NCBI GenBank assembly: GCA_016787725.1
Contig: JAEUTZ010000005.1
Span: 260,317 to 324,316 of the forward strand
From: Cyclobacteriaceae bacterium
GTDB lineage: Bacteria > Bacteroidota > Bacteroidia > Cytophagales > Cyclobacteriaceae
Direction of reading: 5' to 3'
Length of the DNA stretch: 64,000 nt
Shown here piece by piece: positions 42,271 to 52,300 of the stretch. The stretch's first letter is position 1, and the number at the start of each line of letters is the position of its first letter. The translations under genes and the position numbers were made by a program. The notes beneath the pieces were generated by a model. It did not search any database and was not told where the DNA came from. It saw only the letters and a list, made by a program, of their open reading frames with translations.

Positions 42271-42680
42271 TAATTAATATAGAAACTGAGCTCAACCACT
42301 TTTCCTTTCTCTGAAAAATCGACCTCATCGGCCAGGTGTTTCATGAGGAAAATTCCGCGCCCCCCGGGTTTCTCAAGGTTTTCAGGTGCTGTGGGATCGG
42401 GTAAATTGTGATAATCAAAGCCACGGCCCTCATCTTCGACCCGAAATTTGATCATGCCATCCTGGAGTGAAAGTGCCAGGAATACGTTTTTGCTGGAATC
42501 GCTCTTGTTGCCGTGTTTAATAGCGTTGTTGACCGCCTCGGTTACAGCAATCATGATGTTGCCGTAGATGTCGTCATTCAGTTGAAATTTCTCTTTGGCG
42601 TTGTCTATGAAGCTTTCTATCATCCTTACATTCTCTGAAAGGGAAGGAATCTCAATCCGGATGTTCTTCATGCCTGCCAA
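42270..42680 (-). CDS. RsbW-like ATP-binding (HATPase) regulatory protein
   Basis: 136 residues forming a single GHKL fold. The N box is EAVNNAIKHGN (about 55), the G1 box VEDEGRGFDYHN and the G2 region GGRGIFLMKHLADEV. It lacks a histidine-phosphotransfer domain, so it fits the anti-sigma factor/serine kinase RsbW branch. No anti-sigma antagonist or sigma factor gene is next to it, so the partner is elsewhere. It sits between the DUF4175 gene (three-base gap) and ybeY (one-base overlap) in a conserved housekeeping block. Confidence 0.85.
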   Translation of the reverse strand: MAGMKNIRIEIPSLSENVRMIESFIDNAKEKFQLNDDIYGNIMIAVTEAVNNAIKHGNKSDSSKNVFLALSLQDGMIKFRVEDEGRGFDYHNLPDPTAPENLEKPGGRGIFLMKHLADEVDFSEKGKVVELSFYIN

Positions 42681-42683
42681 TGA

Positions 42684-45600
42684 TTACTCTTGGGTTTTAA
42701 TTCTTTTAAAGTATTCCCCAACCTCGTGCTTATAGTATGGATACAATTTAGGAGGTACGGTTTTCAGCAATTCTACTTCTTTTTCCTTTAATCTTAAATA
42801 CTCCTCAAATGCCTTGGGAATTTCGTTCGCATAGTCCTTGGCAGTCTCGCCCTTTCGTTCCTCATCGAGATCTTGTTCCCGCATCGACTTCTCGGCCTCC
42901 AACAGGCGGGTAAGTATTTCACGTTGCCGCTGGATGGTTTGCTCTGTAATTTGCTTATTAACCAAATCCATTTCCGTTTGTTCCATTTTACCAGGAATGT
43001 CACCACCAGGGATTTTACCACCCTCCTGTTTCAACCGTTCCTGCATCTCCTGTAACGCTCTGCGAATGCGTTCCTGCTCGGCCGCCATCCGGGCAAATTC
43101 CTCAGAGAGTTGCCGACCGCTTTTTCCGCCTTTGCGAATTTCTTCCATCTGCTGATTTAACTGTTCCTGTAGTTTCCCGAGCGACTGAGGTTTGCCCGAC
43201 TTCTTTCCTTTACCAGGCATCGCATTAGCCATCATGTTCATCATCATTTCAAAATGATCATTCAACATCAGAGCCAGGTTGTTGATGCTCGTCATCGAAA
43301 GTTGCATCTCCGTACTGGCGTTGGCTTTGCGCCTTTCTTTAATGTTGGAAACCGACTTATCGATATGGTCATTCAATTCCCCCACCTCCCGGGTAACCAC
43401 CGAACCCATAAACGGATCTTTTTTGGCTAAGGCTAACAAGCTGTCTTCCAGCACCTTAGCATCATCTTTTACCTTCAACTGATTTTGTGATAGCTGTACG
43501 TATTTTGGGTCTGTTTGTTGAATGGGCCCAAATTCTTTGATCAGGTTTTCTTGATCATACGAGAGCTTGATGAGCCCATGAATGATCTGGCGCAGACTTT
43601 CCAGATTTTGCTGATCCATTTCCATTTGCATGGAGCCTTGCATGCTTTCCATTTCTTGCTGCATCTCCTTCATTTTTTGAATCGCCTTCTTTTGTTGTTG
43701 GCTCGAATTCTTTATGTCCTCCTGCTCTAACGACTTTTTGCTCTCTTCCTGAGACTTACCTACTTCATCTTGCTTTTCCTGGTCAGGCATCGGTTCACTT
43801 TTATCCAATTCTTCGCCCAGCTTTTCAAGTTCATCAAGGTCTTCTTTTAACTTTTCAAATTCAGACCTCAGTTCTTCTTGTTCTTTGGCGAGTTGTTCGG
43901 GTGTGGGCTTCTCCTTGTTATTCTCATTGGATGCTGGCTGGTTTTGATCACGTTCCTTCTCTTTCAAATCTTCTGCTTTCTTATCACGTTGTTTTGATGA
44001 ATCCTTTTGATTTTTCTCATCTGTCTGCGATTCGGTTTTCTCCAGGAGATCCTGTTGCTTTTCGGTCTGTTCTTTTAGCTCAGCAATTGCTTGATCGAGT
44101 TTATAATCATATTGAAGTTGCTTGAACAGCTCCAATGTCCTTTCCAATTCTTTCTCCAGGTTGATCTCCTTGCGGTCCATCTTATCCAGCATTTTCTGGA
44201 TTTGATTCATGTCTGCATTTTCCTGTAAAAGCCGCTCGAGCTCTTCAAACATTTTCTTTGTTTCTTCATCCAGTAACTCATCCATCAGCTTCTGAATTTG
44301 CTCAGACTTCTCGCGGATCCGTTCATTCTCTTCAGTGAAGTTTTGTTTTTGCTGTTCCAACAATGAATTTTCTTTTTGGAGTGTATTTATCACCTCGTCC
44401 AACTTTTCCTTTTGCCGAATTAAATCCTCAAGCATCTTTTTATCTTGCCAGTCCAGGCTTTGCTTTCCGCGTAATTTTTCCTGGGCCTGATCGATGGACT
44501 GCCGTAGGTCTTTTGCTTTCTGAAGGCTTTGATCAATTCTGTTTTCGGCTGCTTGTTGCGATTTGCTGATCTCAGCTTTCAGTTCCTCCTGGCTCGGAAG
44601 GCTGAAGGTATAGTTTGAACTGCGCGATGACTTTCTGCCATTCACACCATCATTGTCCCAGACTTGCAAATGATATTGTAACCGATCACCCGGTTGAAGG
44701 GCGAGCGAATCAAGATTCCAGCGATAGAAAAAGTTTTGCTGTTGAAGTGGAGCAATGGAAATGGATTTGCTTTGAATGGGTGATTCTGTGGTTCCGCGGA
44801 TAATAGAATAGTTCAACCGCAACGCGGTCAATCCATAATCATCGTTCACGGAGCCGCCTATTAGGATGGATTGATAAAGAGTGGAGTCCTGAAGATTATC
44901 CACTACAATTTGGGGATACTGATCCTTGATGATTCGGATGGAATAGGAGAGTCGGTCTTTATTGGTGCTCTCTTCGTTCTCCAATACGATTGAGTATTCA
45001 TCAGGATTTCGGAAGCCTTTTCCAAAACTAAATTGCTCATTATCAATAAGTTGCATTTCATTTTTTTCTCCCGAACCTGTGAAGAGCAGCGTAGCTTTCT
45101 GCGTATGAGCCGCATTTATTTGCCAGGTTACTTTCGTTCCTTCCGGAATTTCCAGGTTTCCGGCATTGCTTAAAGCCTGGGGCTTCAGTTTTAAATAGAC
45201 AGGGAAGTCCAACGTGACCTTTAACTGGGTTAGTTCTGGGCGGTTGACCAATTTGATTTTGTAAGCATCTGAATAAAATCCCGAAGCCTCAAACTGAAAA
45301 TCAATTTCATTCTGAAGGTTATCAAATGTATAGGTAAAGACACCAGCTTCTCCTTGTTGCATCTTCCACCGCTGATCTAGTGAAGTGATGTAAACCGAAC
45401 CGGGTAACGCCTCGCCTTCCGTTTTCACGACCAGGGTATAATCTTCATTGAAGAATGCCAGCAGGGTTGGATTTTGTATCGAAAAAGTAAAAGGAGCCTC
45501 GGGCGAAAATTCCTGATTAAACCGAACAATCCTGCTGGTACTCTGGGTCAAGATCCCTTGATTAATAATCATCAAAAGCAGAATCAACAGGAACGGAATC

Positions 45601-46070
45601 AGGAAATATTTGAGATACTTCCGATTGCCTTTCAGGTCTATGGCCTGCTCAAAAGCGATATCCTGAAGCGAAATTGTTTTTTGATGAATGCCCGCGTCTA
45701 GTAAGGCGGTGCGATTTTGTATGGAGGCGAGTTGAATGAGGTTAAGGAGCCTGTCTGAAACATCCGGAAAAAAGCGACCAATGATTTTTGCGCTCTCCTC
45801 TTGCTTTAATCCCTTTTTGTAAATCCACCAGGCGAGAGGTTCGCGTAGAAAGCGAAAAAGGGTAACCCCAACTACCGCAAAGAACGAAGTGAAGATCAGA
45901 AACCGCCCGGTTTTTCCAAGCCAAAGGTTGTACTCAATCAGCGAGACGACTAAAAAGTAGGCGAGAACGATCGACAGCGAGAGGATGCTTCCCCGGATTA
46001 AAAGATTCAGGTAATACCTGCGTGTAAACGAGTTTACTTTTTCTTCAATGCGATTAATCCCCCCTTCCAT
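42684..46070 (-). CDS. DUF4175-family giant membrane/coiled-coil protein
   Basis: 1128 residues. Two or three membrane segments occur at the N-terminus (about 23-45, 58-78, 155-172). A beta-rich extracytoplasmic part follows (about 190-480), then a very long charged coiled coil (about 490-1090) that is Gln/Glu/Lys-rich with repeated EELEKLGEELDK, KKAIQKMKEMQQEMESM and similar heptads. This is the DUF4175 layout seen in Bacteroidota beside ybeY. Function unknown; it may be a structural envelope protein. It begins the five-gene block that runs to mnmG. No enzymatic motif is visible. Confidence 0.88.
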   Translation of the reverse strand: MEGGINRIEEKVNSFTRRYYLNLLIRGSILSLSIVLAYFLVVSLIEYNLWLGKTGRFLIFTSFFAVVGVTLFRFLREPLAWWIYKKGLKQEESAKIIGRFFPDVSDRLLNLIQLASIQNRTALLDAGIHQKTISLQDIAFEQAIDLKGNRKYLKYFLIPFLLILLLMIINQGILTQSTSRIVRFNQEFSPEAPFTFSIQNPTLLAFFNEDYTLVVKTEGEALPGSVYITSLDQRWKMQQGEAGVFTYTFDNLQNEIDFQFEASGFYSDAYKIKLVNRPELTQLKVTLDFPVYLKLKPQALSNAGNLEIPEGTKVTWQINAAHTQKATLLFTGSGEKNEMQLIDNEQFSFGKGFRNPDEYSIVLENEESTNKDRLSYSIRIIKDQYPQIVVDNLQDSTLYQSILIGGSVNDDYGLTALRLNYSIIRGTTESPIQSKSISIAPLQQQNFFYRWNLDSLALQPGDRLQYHLQVWDNDGVNGRKSSRSSNYTFSLPSQEELKAEISKSQQAAENRIDQSLQKAKDLRQSIDQAQEKLRGKQSLDWQDKKMLEDLIRQKEKLDEVINTLQKENSLLEQQKQNFTEENERIREKSEQIQKLMDELLDEETKKMFEELERLLQENADMNQIQKMLDKMDRKEINLEKELERTLELFKQLQYDYKLDQAIAELKEQTEKQQDLLEKTESQTDEKNQKDSSKQRDKKAEDLKEKERDQNQPASNENNKEKPTPEQLAKEQEELRSEFEKLKEDLDELEKLGEELDKSEPMPDQEKQDEVGKSQEESKKSLEQEDIKNSSQQQKKAIQKMKEMQQEMESMQGSMQMEMDQQNLESLRQIIHGLIKLSYDQENLIKEFGPIQQTDPKYVQLSQNQLKVKDDAKVLEDSLLALAKKDPFMGSVVTREVGELNDHIDKSVSNIKERRKANASTEMQLSMTSINNLALMLNDHFEMMMNMMANAMPGKGKKSGKPQSLGKLQEQLNQQMEEIRKGGKSGRQLSEEFARMAAEQERIRRALQEMQERLKQEGGKIPGGDIPGKMEQTEMDLVNKQITEQTIQRQREILTRLLEAEKSMREQDLDEERKGETAKDYANEIPKAFEEYLRLKEKEVELLKTVPPKLYPYYKHEVGEYFKRIKTQE

Positions 46071-46150
46071 AATTTCTTAAACGAACGGATACTGAAGATA
46101 GTTTTTAAAGCTTACCAAGATAGCCCGCATACGGGTGTAAACCAAGCCGT

Positions 46151-46531
46151 CTATGGTGTGATTTTTGGATCGGCAAAATGCCAGCCAAACTCTTTTTCGA
46201 AGTATTCGAGCACATGCATCTTCAACAGCTTTTCCTGCTCCAATAAATCAAAATGGGGGAGTTTCTTGATCAGCCGCCAATGAGGCCAACCCTGTTCATC
46301 CAGGCCCTCCAGTTCATAATAACCGGCCAGGCTTAAGACTTTACAAATAGCGATGTGCAGCAGGTCTTGCTTTTCTTCTTTGGAAAAGACCTTCGGTCCG
46401 CGACCCAATTCCTGCAGGCCAATCAGAAAAAGTACTCCGTTTAAATCTTTGGGCTTTTTGCTCGTCACTTTTTCCAGTTCGCCCAATAAGGAATTCCACT
46501 TTCGCTCCAGTTCAAGATCGCGCTTAAACAT
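46151..46531 (-). CDS. Conserved Bacteroidota hypothetical protein
   Basis: 126 residues, mainly helical and charged, without membrane segment or signal. Motifs such as KPKDLNGVLFLIGLQELG, KQDLLHIAICKVLSLAGYYELEG and DEQGWPHWRLIKKLP recur in orthologues in this phylum, to my recollection. It starts one base after the stop of the CMD gene, so the two form a pair. Function unknown. Confidence 0.7.
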   Translation of the reverse strand: MFKRDLELERKWNSLLGELEKVTSKKPKDLNGVLFLIGLQELGRGPKVFSKEEKQDLLHIAICKVLSLAGYYELEGLDEQGWPHWRLIKKLPHFDLLEQEKLLKMHVLEYFEKEFGWHFADPKITP

Positions 46532-46873
46532 TTACGAACGGGTTAATTCTTCCCAATATTCAAAGGCTCTACGCAAATGGGGAACTACAATGGTGCCACC
46601 TACCAGTGTGGCAACACCCATCGCTTCGTGTACTTCTGCCGTGGAAAAGCCCACCTCTTTGCATTTGCCCAAATGATACTTGACGCAGTCATCGCAGCGA
46701 AGGACCAACGAGCAGGTTAGGCCAATCAGTTCCTTCGATTTTACATCCAGTGCACCCGGTTGGTATGCATTCGTATCCAGATTAAAAATTCGTTTGATGA
46801 TCAGGTTATCAGCAGCTAAAATTTTGTCATTCATCTTGCTGCGGTATTCATTAAATTGCTCTACCAGGCTCAT
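46532..46873 (-). CDS. Carboxymuconolactone decarboxylase/AhpD-like protein
   Basis: 113 residues. The CMD fold shows SKELIGLTCSLVLRCDDCVKYHLGKCKEVG: the CxxC plus downstream histidine of AhpD-type thiol peroxidases and small CMD proteins, and EVHEAMGVATLVGGTIVV. It could reduce alkyl hydroperoxides with a partner or act on another substrate; assignment is by fold only. The comF gene is divergent 20 bases away; the hypothetical gene follows with a one-base junction. Confidence 0.85.
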   Translation of the reverse strand: MSLVEQFNEYRSKMNDKILAADNLIIKRIFNLDTNAYQPGALDVKSKELIGLTCSLVLRCDDCVKYHLGKCKEVGFSTAEVHEAMGVATLVGGTIVVPHLRRAFEYWEELTRS

Positions 46874-46893
46874 GGACTAATTTTTTCTCAAAG

Positions 46894-47622
46894 ATGAGTT
46901 CAAATCAGATGAAATCAAATGTGTTGGTTACGGCACGCGAGCTTTGCGCTGATTTTGTTTCGCTATTCTATCCAAATTATTGCTTGGGCTGTACCAATGC
47001 CTTATATAAAGGCGAAGAAATTTTATGCACCCGGTGTATCCGTGAATTGCCAAAAACAGGATATACTAATGATCCGCTGAATCCGGTAATGCTTCGGCTT
47101 GCAGGTCGCCTTCCCCTAAAATTCGGGCTGGCGTTTTTAAAATTTCGAAAGACCGGATTGGTTCAACACCTGTTACATCAATTGAAATATAACAACCACC
47201 CGGAAGTGGGTGTGCGCCTGGGCAAATTATTTGGTAAGGAGTTGGCTGAATCGGGCATGAAGAGCGAAATTGATTTGATTGTGCCGGTACCGCTACATGC
47301 ATCCCGCAAGCGCAGGAGAGGGTATAACCAAAGTGCAAAATTTGCAGAAGGCTTGAGTTCCGCACTGAGCATACCCTGGAATGAATCCGTCAGTTCCCGA
47401 GTTGTGCGAACATCCTCTCAAACGAGAAAGTCGAAAGTAGATCGATGGGAAAACGTGAAAGATGTTTTTGCGATCGAACGCCCCGAAGAAATCAATGGAC
47501 AGCGGATTCTATTGGTTGACGATGTGATGACCACAGGAGCAACCCTGGAGGCCTGCGGCAAGCAGTTGCTTCAGGCGGGTTGTGTTGAATTGAGTGTGGC
47601 CTGTCTGGCAGAAGCGCAATAA
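46894..47622 (+). CDS. ComF-family amidophosphoribosyltransferase-like protein
   Basis: 242 residues. N-terminal zinc ribbon (CLGC...CTRC, about 31-50) and C-terminal phosphoribosyltransferase with PRPP motif RILLVDDVMTTGATLEAC (about 210-225). ComF is involved in natural competence for DNA uptake in some bacteria; in Bacteroidota its role is not established. The first Met lies five codons before MKSN, and either may be the start. It is followed by a hairpin terminator. Confidence 0.9.
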   Translation: MSSNQMKSNVLVTARELCADFVSLFYPNYCLGCTNALYKGEEILCTRCIRELPKTGYTNDPLNPVMLRLAGRLPLKFGLAFLKFRKTGLVQHLLHQLKYNNHPEVGVRLGKLFGKELAESGMKSEIDLIVPVPLHASRKRRRGYNQSAKFAEGLSSALSIPWNESVSSRVVRTSSQTRKSKVDRWENVKDVFAIERPEEINGQRILLVDDVMTTGATLEACGKQLLQAGCVELSVACLAEAQ

Positions 47623-47625
47623 AAA

Positions 47626-47643
47626 ACCCTCCGCATGGAGGGT
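47626..47643. terminator. Bidirectional terminator between comF and gldJ
   Basis: ACCCTCC (47626-47632) pairs with GGAGGGT (47637-47643) around a GCAT loop. An A-run on the left gives a U-run for the minus-strand gldJ transcript; on the right there is a short TCTT. Confidence 0.8.
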
Positions 47644-47668
47644 CTTAATAATTCTTTACGCAATTCGA

Positions 47669-48973
47669 TTAGTAGTTGGAACCCGCACGAATCATCGCGC
47701 AGCGGAAACCAATAGTTGCTGTTGCTGAGTCTTCATCCAGGAATCTACGGGTACCAGGCGACATCCAGTACGCAACATCTTTCCATGAACCGCCCTTGTA
47801 AACCCTAACTTTATCCGATATCAAGGAAAGGAAGTTTTGAGGATTTTTAGTGTATTCGTATGTACGAAGATTCTTGGTTGTTCCATCTGGCATTGTGACG
47901 GTAGAATCCTTGGCTTGTTTGTCATACCGGTTTCTGTATTGACCATGGCTGTCAATGAAATCATCTCTCCGGATCGGGTTCAGATCATCAAAATCCTGGT
48001 GCGACAACGGGCGGTAAACATCCATCACCCACTCGCTTACGTTACCAGCCATGTTATAAAGCCCGTAATCATTAGGCGGAAATTCATAAATGTAGGTAGT
48101 GATCAATGCACCATCATTCAAGCGACCCGCAATACCTGCATAATCACCACGACCACGCTTAAAGTTAGCCAGGAATGAACCCATTTGCTTGCCGTACGGG
48201 TTACGCAACGCGTGGCCATCCCAAGGATAAATTCTTTGATGGGTTTGCATTTCATCCAACCACTGAGTGCCGATCAATGCCTGTGCCGCATACTCCCACT
48301 CGGCTTCGGTTGGAAGACGATAGGCAGGGATTACTACGCCTGATTCAAGCGGGATCCGACCAGCACCGGTCTCAGGAGCAGCAATACCAGCTTTCTCCGC
48401 CAGGTCAGCATTAACTTTTGCAGTTCTCCATTTGGCATACTCATTTGCTTGCTTCCACTTAACCCCTACTACCGGGAAGTACCGGAAGCCGGGATACCGT
48501 AAATAATGATCCACATAGGGATCGTTAAAGGCCAGGTTAGAACGCCAGACCAAGGTATCAGGCAGGGCTAGCGCATAGGCCTTTCCACCGTCTACTTTCG
48601 TAGAATCAACGGATAAGTAATAAAGGTATTCGAGCCAATGTATGTTTGCTATCTCGGTCTCGTCCATATAGAAAGACGCAACAGAAACAGTACGTTCGAT
48701 ATTATCGCGGAATGACATTACATCCTCTTCCAGAGAGCCTAAAACCGTACGCCCACCTTCAATAAACACCATATTAGGTGCATCCGGCTGTGAATTGTAC
48801 TCATTTACAGGGAACCCCTCCGCAGCATCGCGGGTATAGGCCAACCCCGTGGCGGTACTGATTTGCCCAGGATTTTGAGCAGTTGGTTTGCCCCCCTTAT
48901 TGCCAAAAAGTGAACAAGAGCTAATAACAGCCGAGAGCGCAACTAAGAACAGGAGTGACTTGAAATACTTCAT
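47669..48973 (-). CDS. gldJ: GldJ-like gliding-motility lipoprotein (SUMF1 fold)
   Basis: 434 residues from the Met at 48973 (MKYFKSLLFLVALSAVISSC: the lipobox cysteine is about residue 20), while an upstream extension to 49024 is unlikely. The FGE-sulfatase (SUMF1) domain shows NMVFIEGGRTVLGSLEED, SFYMDETEIANIHWLEYLYYLS, YRLPTEAEWEYAAQ and GNVSEWVMDVY, ending FRCAMI. This matches GldJ (and less so GldK). GldJ belongs to the outer-membrane T9SS/gliding complex. No other gld gene is in the window, so the machine is dispersed. No catalytic formylglycine-related cysteines are required for this subfamily. Confidence 0.75.
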   Translation of the reverse strand: MKYFKSLLFLVALSAVISSCSLFGNKGGKPTAQNPGQISTATGLAYTRDAAEGFPVNEYNSQPDAPNMVFIEGGRTVLGSLEEDVMSFRDNIERTVSVASFYMDETEIANIHWLEYLYYLSVDSTKVDGGKAYALALPDTLVWRSNLAFNDPYVDHYLRYPGFRYFPVVGVKWKQANEYAKWRTAKVNADLAEKAGIAAPETGAGRIPLESGVVIPAYRLPTEAEWEYAAQALIGTQWLDEMQTHQRIYPWDGHALRNPYGKQMGSFLANFKRGRGDYAGIAGRLNDGALITTYIYEFPPNDYGLYNMAGNVSEWVMDVYRPLSHQDFDDLNPIRRDDFIDSHGQYRNRYDKQAKDSTVTMPDGTTKNLRTYEYTKNPQNFLSLISDKVRVYKGGSWKDVAYWMSPGTRRFLDEDSATATIGFRCAMIRAGSNY

Positions 48974-49024
48974 TTGTGTCAGGTTAAACATAAAAGCAAC
49001 CGCTAATATAAATAGATAAATCAA

Positions 49025-49392
49025 TGTTTTCCAAAGGGTAGCGTTTTTTTGATAAATCCTTAATCGAAGCGTCCAAACCCAAATCCGACTGTTTTAACGC
49101 TGCCCGGAGGCGAAAAGTATTCAAGTTCAAATTGGGGTTATTTTTCCGCTCTTGAAGCTCATTCAAATTGAAAATAAGTAACCTGCCTGCGCCCGGGAGG
49201 TTGGCACCGGCTTTTCAGTAGAAGTTTGACCTGATTGTCAGTAACTCCGATGATAGTCGGGTACGAGATCGCGAAGACGCTAACTAAAACCTCCACCCGG
49301 TGTAAGGATTTTTTGTGGAGGGCATCTATTCCACGCACACGAAAAAGCGGGAAGATGATTAATGCATTTAATGACTTTGAAAAACCAGACCC
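49025..49392. other. 368-base intergenic stretch between gldJ and mfd, hairpin near mfd side
   Basis: The gap holds a 7-base hairpin CCTCCAC (49290-49296) / GTGGAGG (49315-49321) with an 18-base loop. Read on the minus strand the stem is followed by TTTTAG, so it may be the mfd terminator. Short open frames on either strand here have no coding features. No repeat or tRNA was seen. Confidence 0.5.
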
Positions 49393-52300
49393 TTATATCG
49401 AAGAAATTTCGTTGGCCGGCTTATTCACCTGATCAATGAGCGGTGATAGTACTTCCATTGCAGCATTCACCGTATCGATTGATTCGATGGTTAGGAGCAA
49501 CTTCCCTGCGGTGTCTTTCATGCGGCAGCGTTTATTATGTTGTTGCACAAACGCCAGTACATTACCGAATAGCTCAGATTTAAAATACGCATCATTTCCA
49601 GAAATGAAATAGGCCCGGAGCTTTCCGTTTTTTAAGCTCAATTTTTCAAAACCCAACGCTTCGCCCATCCAGCGAAGGCGAACGGAGTTGATCAATTGCT
49701 CAACCGCTTCCGGTATTGGACCAAACCGGTCTTTGATAGACTCCTGAAATCCGATAAGGCCAGCTTCATCCTTTACATTATCCAACGTAGCATATAGTTG
49801 AAGTCGTTCACTGGTATTGTTCACATAATGGTCCGGAATCAGAATTTCAAGATCCGTTTCGATGGTGCAATCGGGTACAATCAATTTCGCCTTCGCGGAA
49901 AGTTCTTCAGCAAACAACTCCCTGAAATCAGTCTCCTTTAATTCCTGGATGGCGTCATCGAGAATTTTATGGTAGGTGTCAAACCCGAGGTCCGTGATAA
50001 ATCCTGTCTGTTCGGCCCCCAGCAAATTGCCGGCCCCGCGGATGTCCAGATCGCGCATCGCCACCTTGAACCCATCCCCCAATTCGGAGAATTCCTCGAG
50101 CGCAGCCAGTCGTTTGCGCGAATCAGAGGATAAGCCGGAACTTGGCGGTGTGAGTAAATAGCAGAACGCCTTCTTATTCGACCGGCCCACGCGTCCGCGC
50201 ATCTGATGCAGGTCGCTCAACCCAAACATATGCGCCTGGTTAATGATGATGGTATTGGCATTCGGAATATCCAATCCGGATTCAATGATGTTGGTGGAAA
50301 CCAAGACATCGTATTCCGCTTCGATAAACTTCACCATCACTTTCTCTAGCTTATCGCCATCCATTTGGCCGTGTGCGATGCCAATGCGGGCATCCGGTAC
50401 CAACTTAAAGATCGTATTGGCTACCTGCTCAATGTCGCTCACCCGGTTGTGTACGAAAAACACTTGGCCACCCCTGCGCAGCTCTGTGCTCACGGCATCG
50501 CGAATAATGATTTCGTCATAGGTATGTAATTCGGTGGTAACCGGCTGCCGGTTGGGTGGGGGTGTTGAAATTATACTCAGATCACGCGCGCCCATCAATG
50601 AGAAATGCAAGGTGCGCGGAATGGGCGTAGCGGTGAGGGTTAGCACATCCACATTCACCTTCAGTTCTTTCAGGCGATCCTTTACTTTCACCCCAAACTT
50701 TTGCTCCTCATCGATGATCAACAGACCCAGATCGTTAAACTCCACATCTTTGCTCACAACGCGGTGAGTACCAATGATGATGTTGATCGATCCGTCTTTT
50801 ACTCCCTGAATGATTTGCTTGATCTCTTTGTCGGATTTAAAGCGCGAAACATAATCGATTTTCACGGGCATGACGGCCAGGCGCTCGGAAAAGGTACGGA
50901 AATGCTGCATCGCCAGGATGGTGGTAGGCACCAGCACAGCCACTTGTTTTCCTTCGGATGCGGCTTTAAAAGCCGCACGGATCGCTACCTCGGTTTTGCC
51001 AAAACCCACATCACCACAAACCAACCGATCCATGGGGTGGGGTTGTTGCATATCGCGCTTAACATCTTCCGTAGCTTTCGCCTGATCCGGGGTGTCTTCG
51101 TAAATAAAACTGGACTCCAACTCGGCTTGTAGAAAGCTGTCTTCATGAAACGCAAATCCGGGCGCACTTTTTCGTTTCGCGTAAAGTTCAATTAGTTCTT
51201 TCGCGATGTCTTTTACCTTCTTTTTTACCTTGGCTTTCTTGCTATCCCATTCGCCACTACCCAGCTTACTGATGGCCGGTGGTGTGCCATCCTTGCCCGA
51301 GTACTTCGAGATCTTGTGGAGCGCATGAATGCTAACGGTGAGAATATCATCATCACGAAAAACCAACCGGATGGCCTCTTGCGTTTTTCCATCCACCTCT
51401 TTTTTCTCCAGACCCGCAAACTTGCCGATTCCAAAATCAATATGAGTTACAAAATCGCCCGGCTGTAACGTTTGAAGTTCGCGAAAGGTGAGCGCCTTTG
51501 ATTTCGAAAATTTTTCTTTGTGCCGATACCGATAAAATCGTTCAAAGATCTGGTGGTCCGTATAACAAACTAACTTTAGAAGATGGTCAACAAATCCCTG
51601 CCGCAGGGAGAACTCCAATGACTGGAACCGGATCTCCGGATGAATTTCTTCGAAGATGCCATGCAGTCGTTCTACCTGGCGGGGTTGTTCAGCTGAAATA
51701 AAATTGGCATACCCCAGCTCCTGTTGTTCTAACAAATTAGCAGCCAGCAACTCAAAATTTTTGTTAAACGAAGGTTGTGCCGAGCAGCTAAATTCATAGC
51801 TATGGAGAGAGTTAAAGAAGTAACGGGTTCCAAATTCGATGCAAGCGAGCCCTTTAAGCTGAGAAAGAATGGAAGCTTCATTGTTGAAAAGATGGCTGGG
51901 CTCCAGAATAACCTGGGTACCGCTTTCCCGAAGAATTTTATCGAACGATGCCGAAGCTTTTTGATAACACCGTTCAATTACATCCCGGGTCAGCTCAGCA
52001 TCTTTGATCCAAACCCGGGTCGAGGGGCTTACGAATTCAAGCAGGGACTGACGCTCTTCTTGCACTAGCCGGGTTTGAACATTGGGCATGAGATTGATTT
52101 TGTCCAACGCTTCTACCGATAATTGCGATCCGGGATCAAAACTTCGAATGCTGTCAACCTCATCACCAAAGAGTTCGATTCGATAAGGGTATTCGTGTGC
52201 AAACGAAAACACATCGATAATGCCGCCTCGAATAGCAAACTGACCGGCTTCATATACAAAATCGGTTTTTTCAAAATCGTAGCTGTGAAGAAATTCTTCC

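Noticed and set aside
48984..49166. 60-residue minus-strand frame upstream of gldJ
   Set aside because: It overlaps the N-terminal extension of gldJ, lacks a plausible signal and shows low-complexity composition; likely chance.
49235..49432. 65-residue open frame on the plus strand
   Set aside because: It runs through the mfd 3' end, has no coding features, and its sequence is explained by mfd on the other strand.
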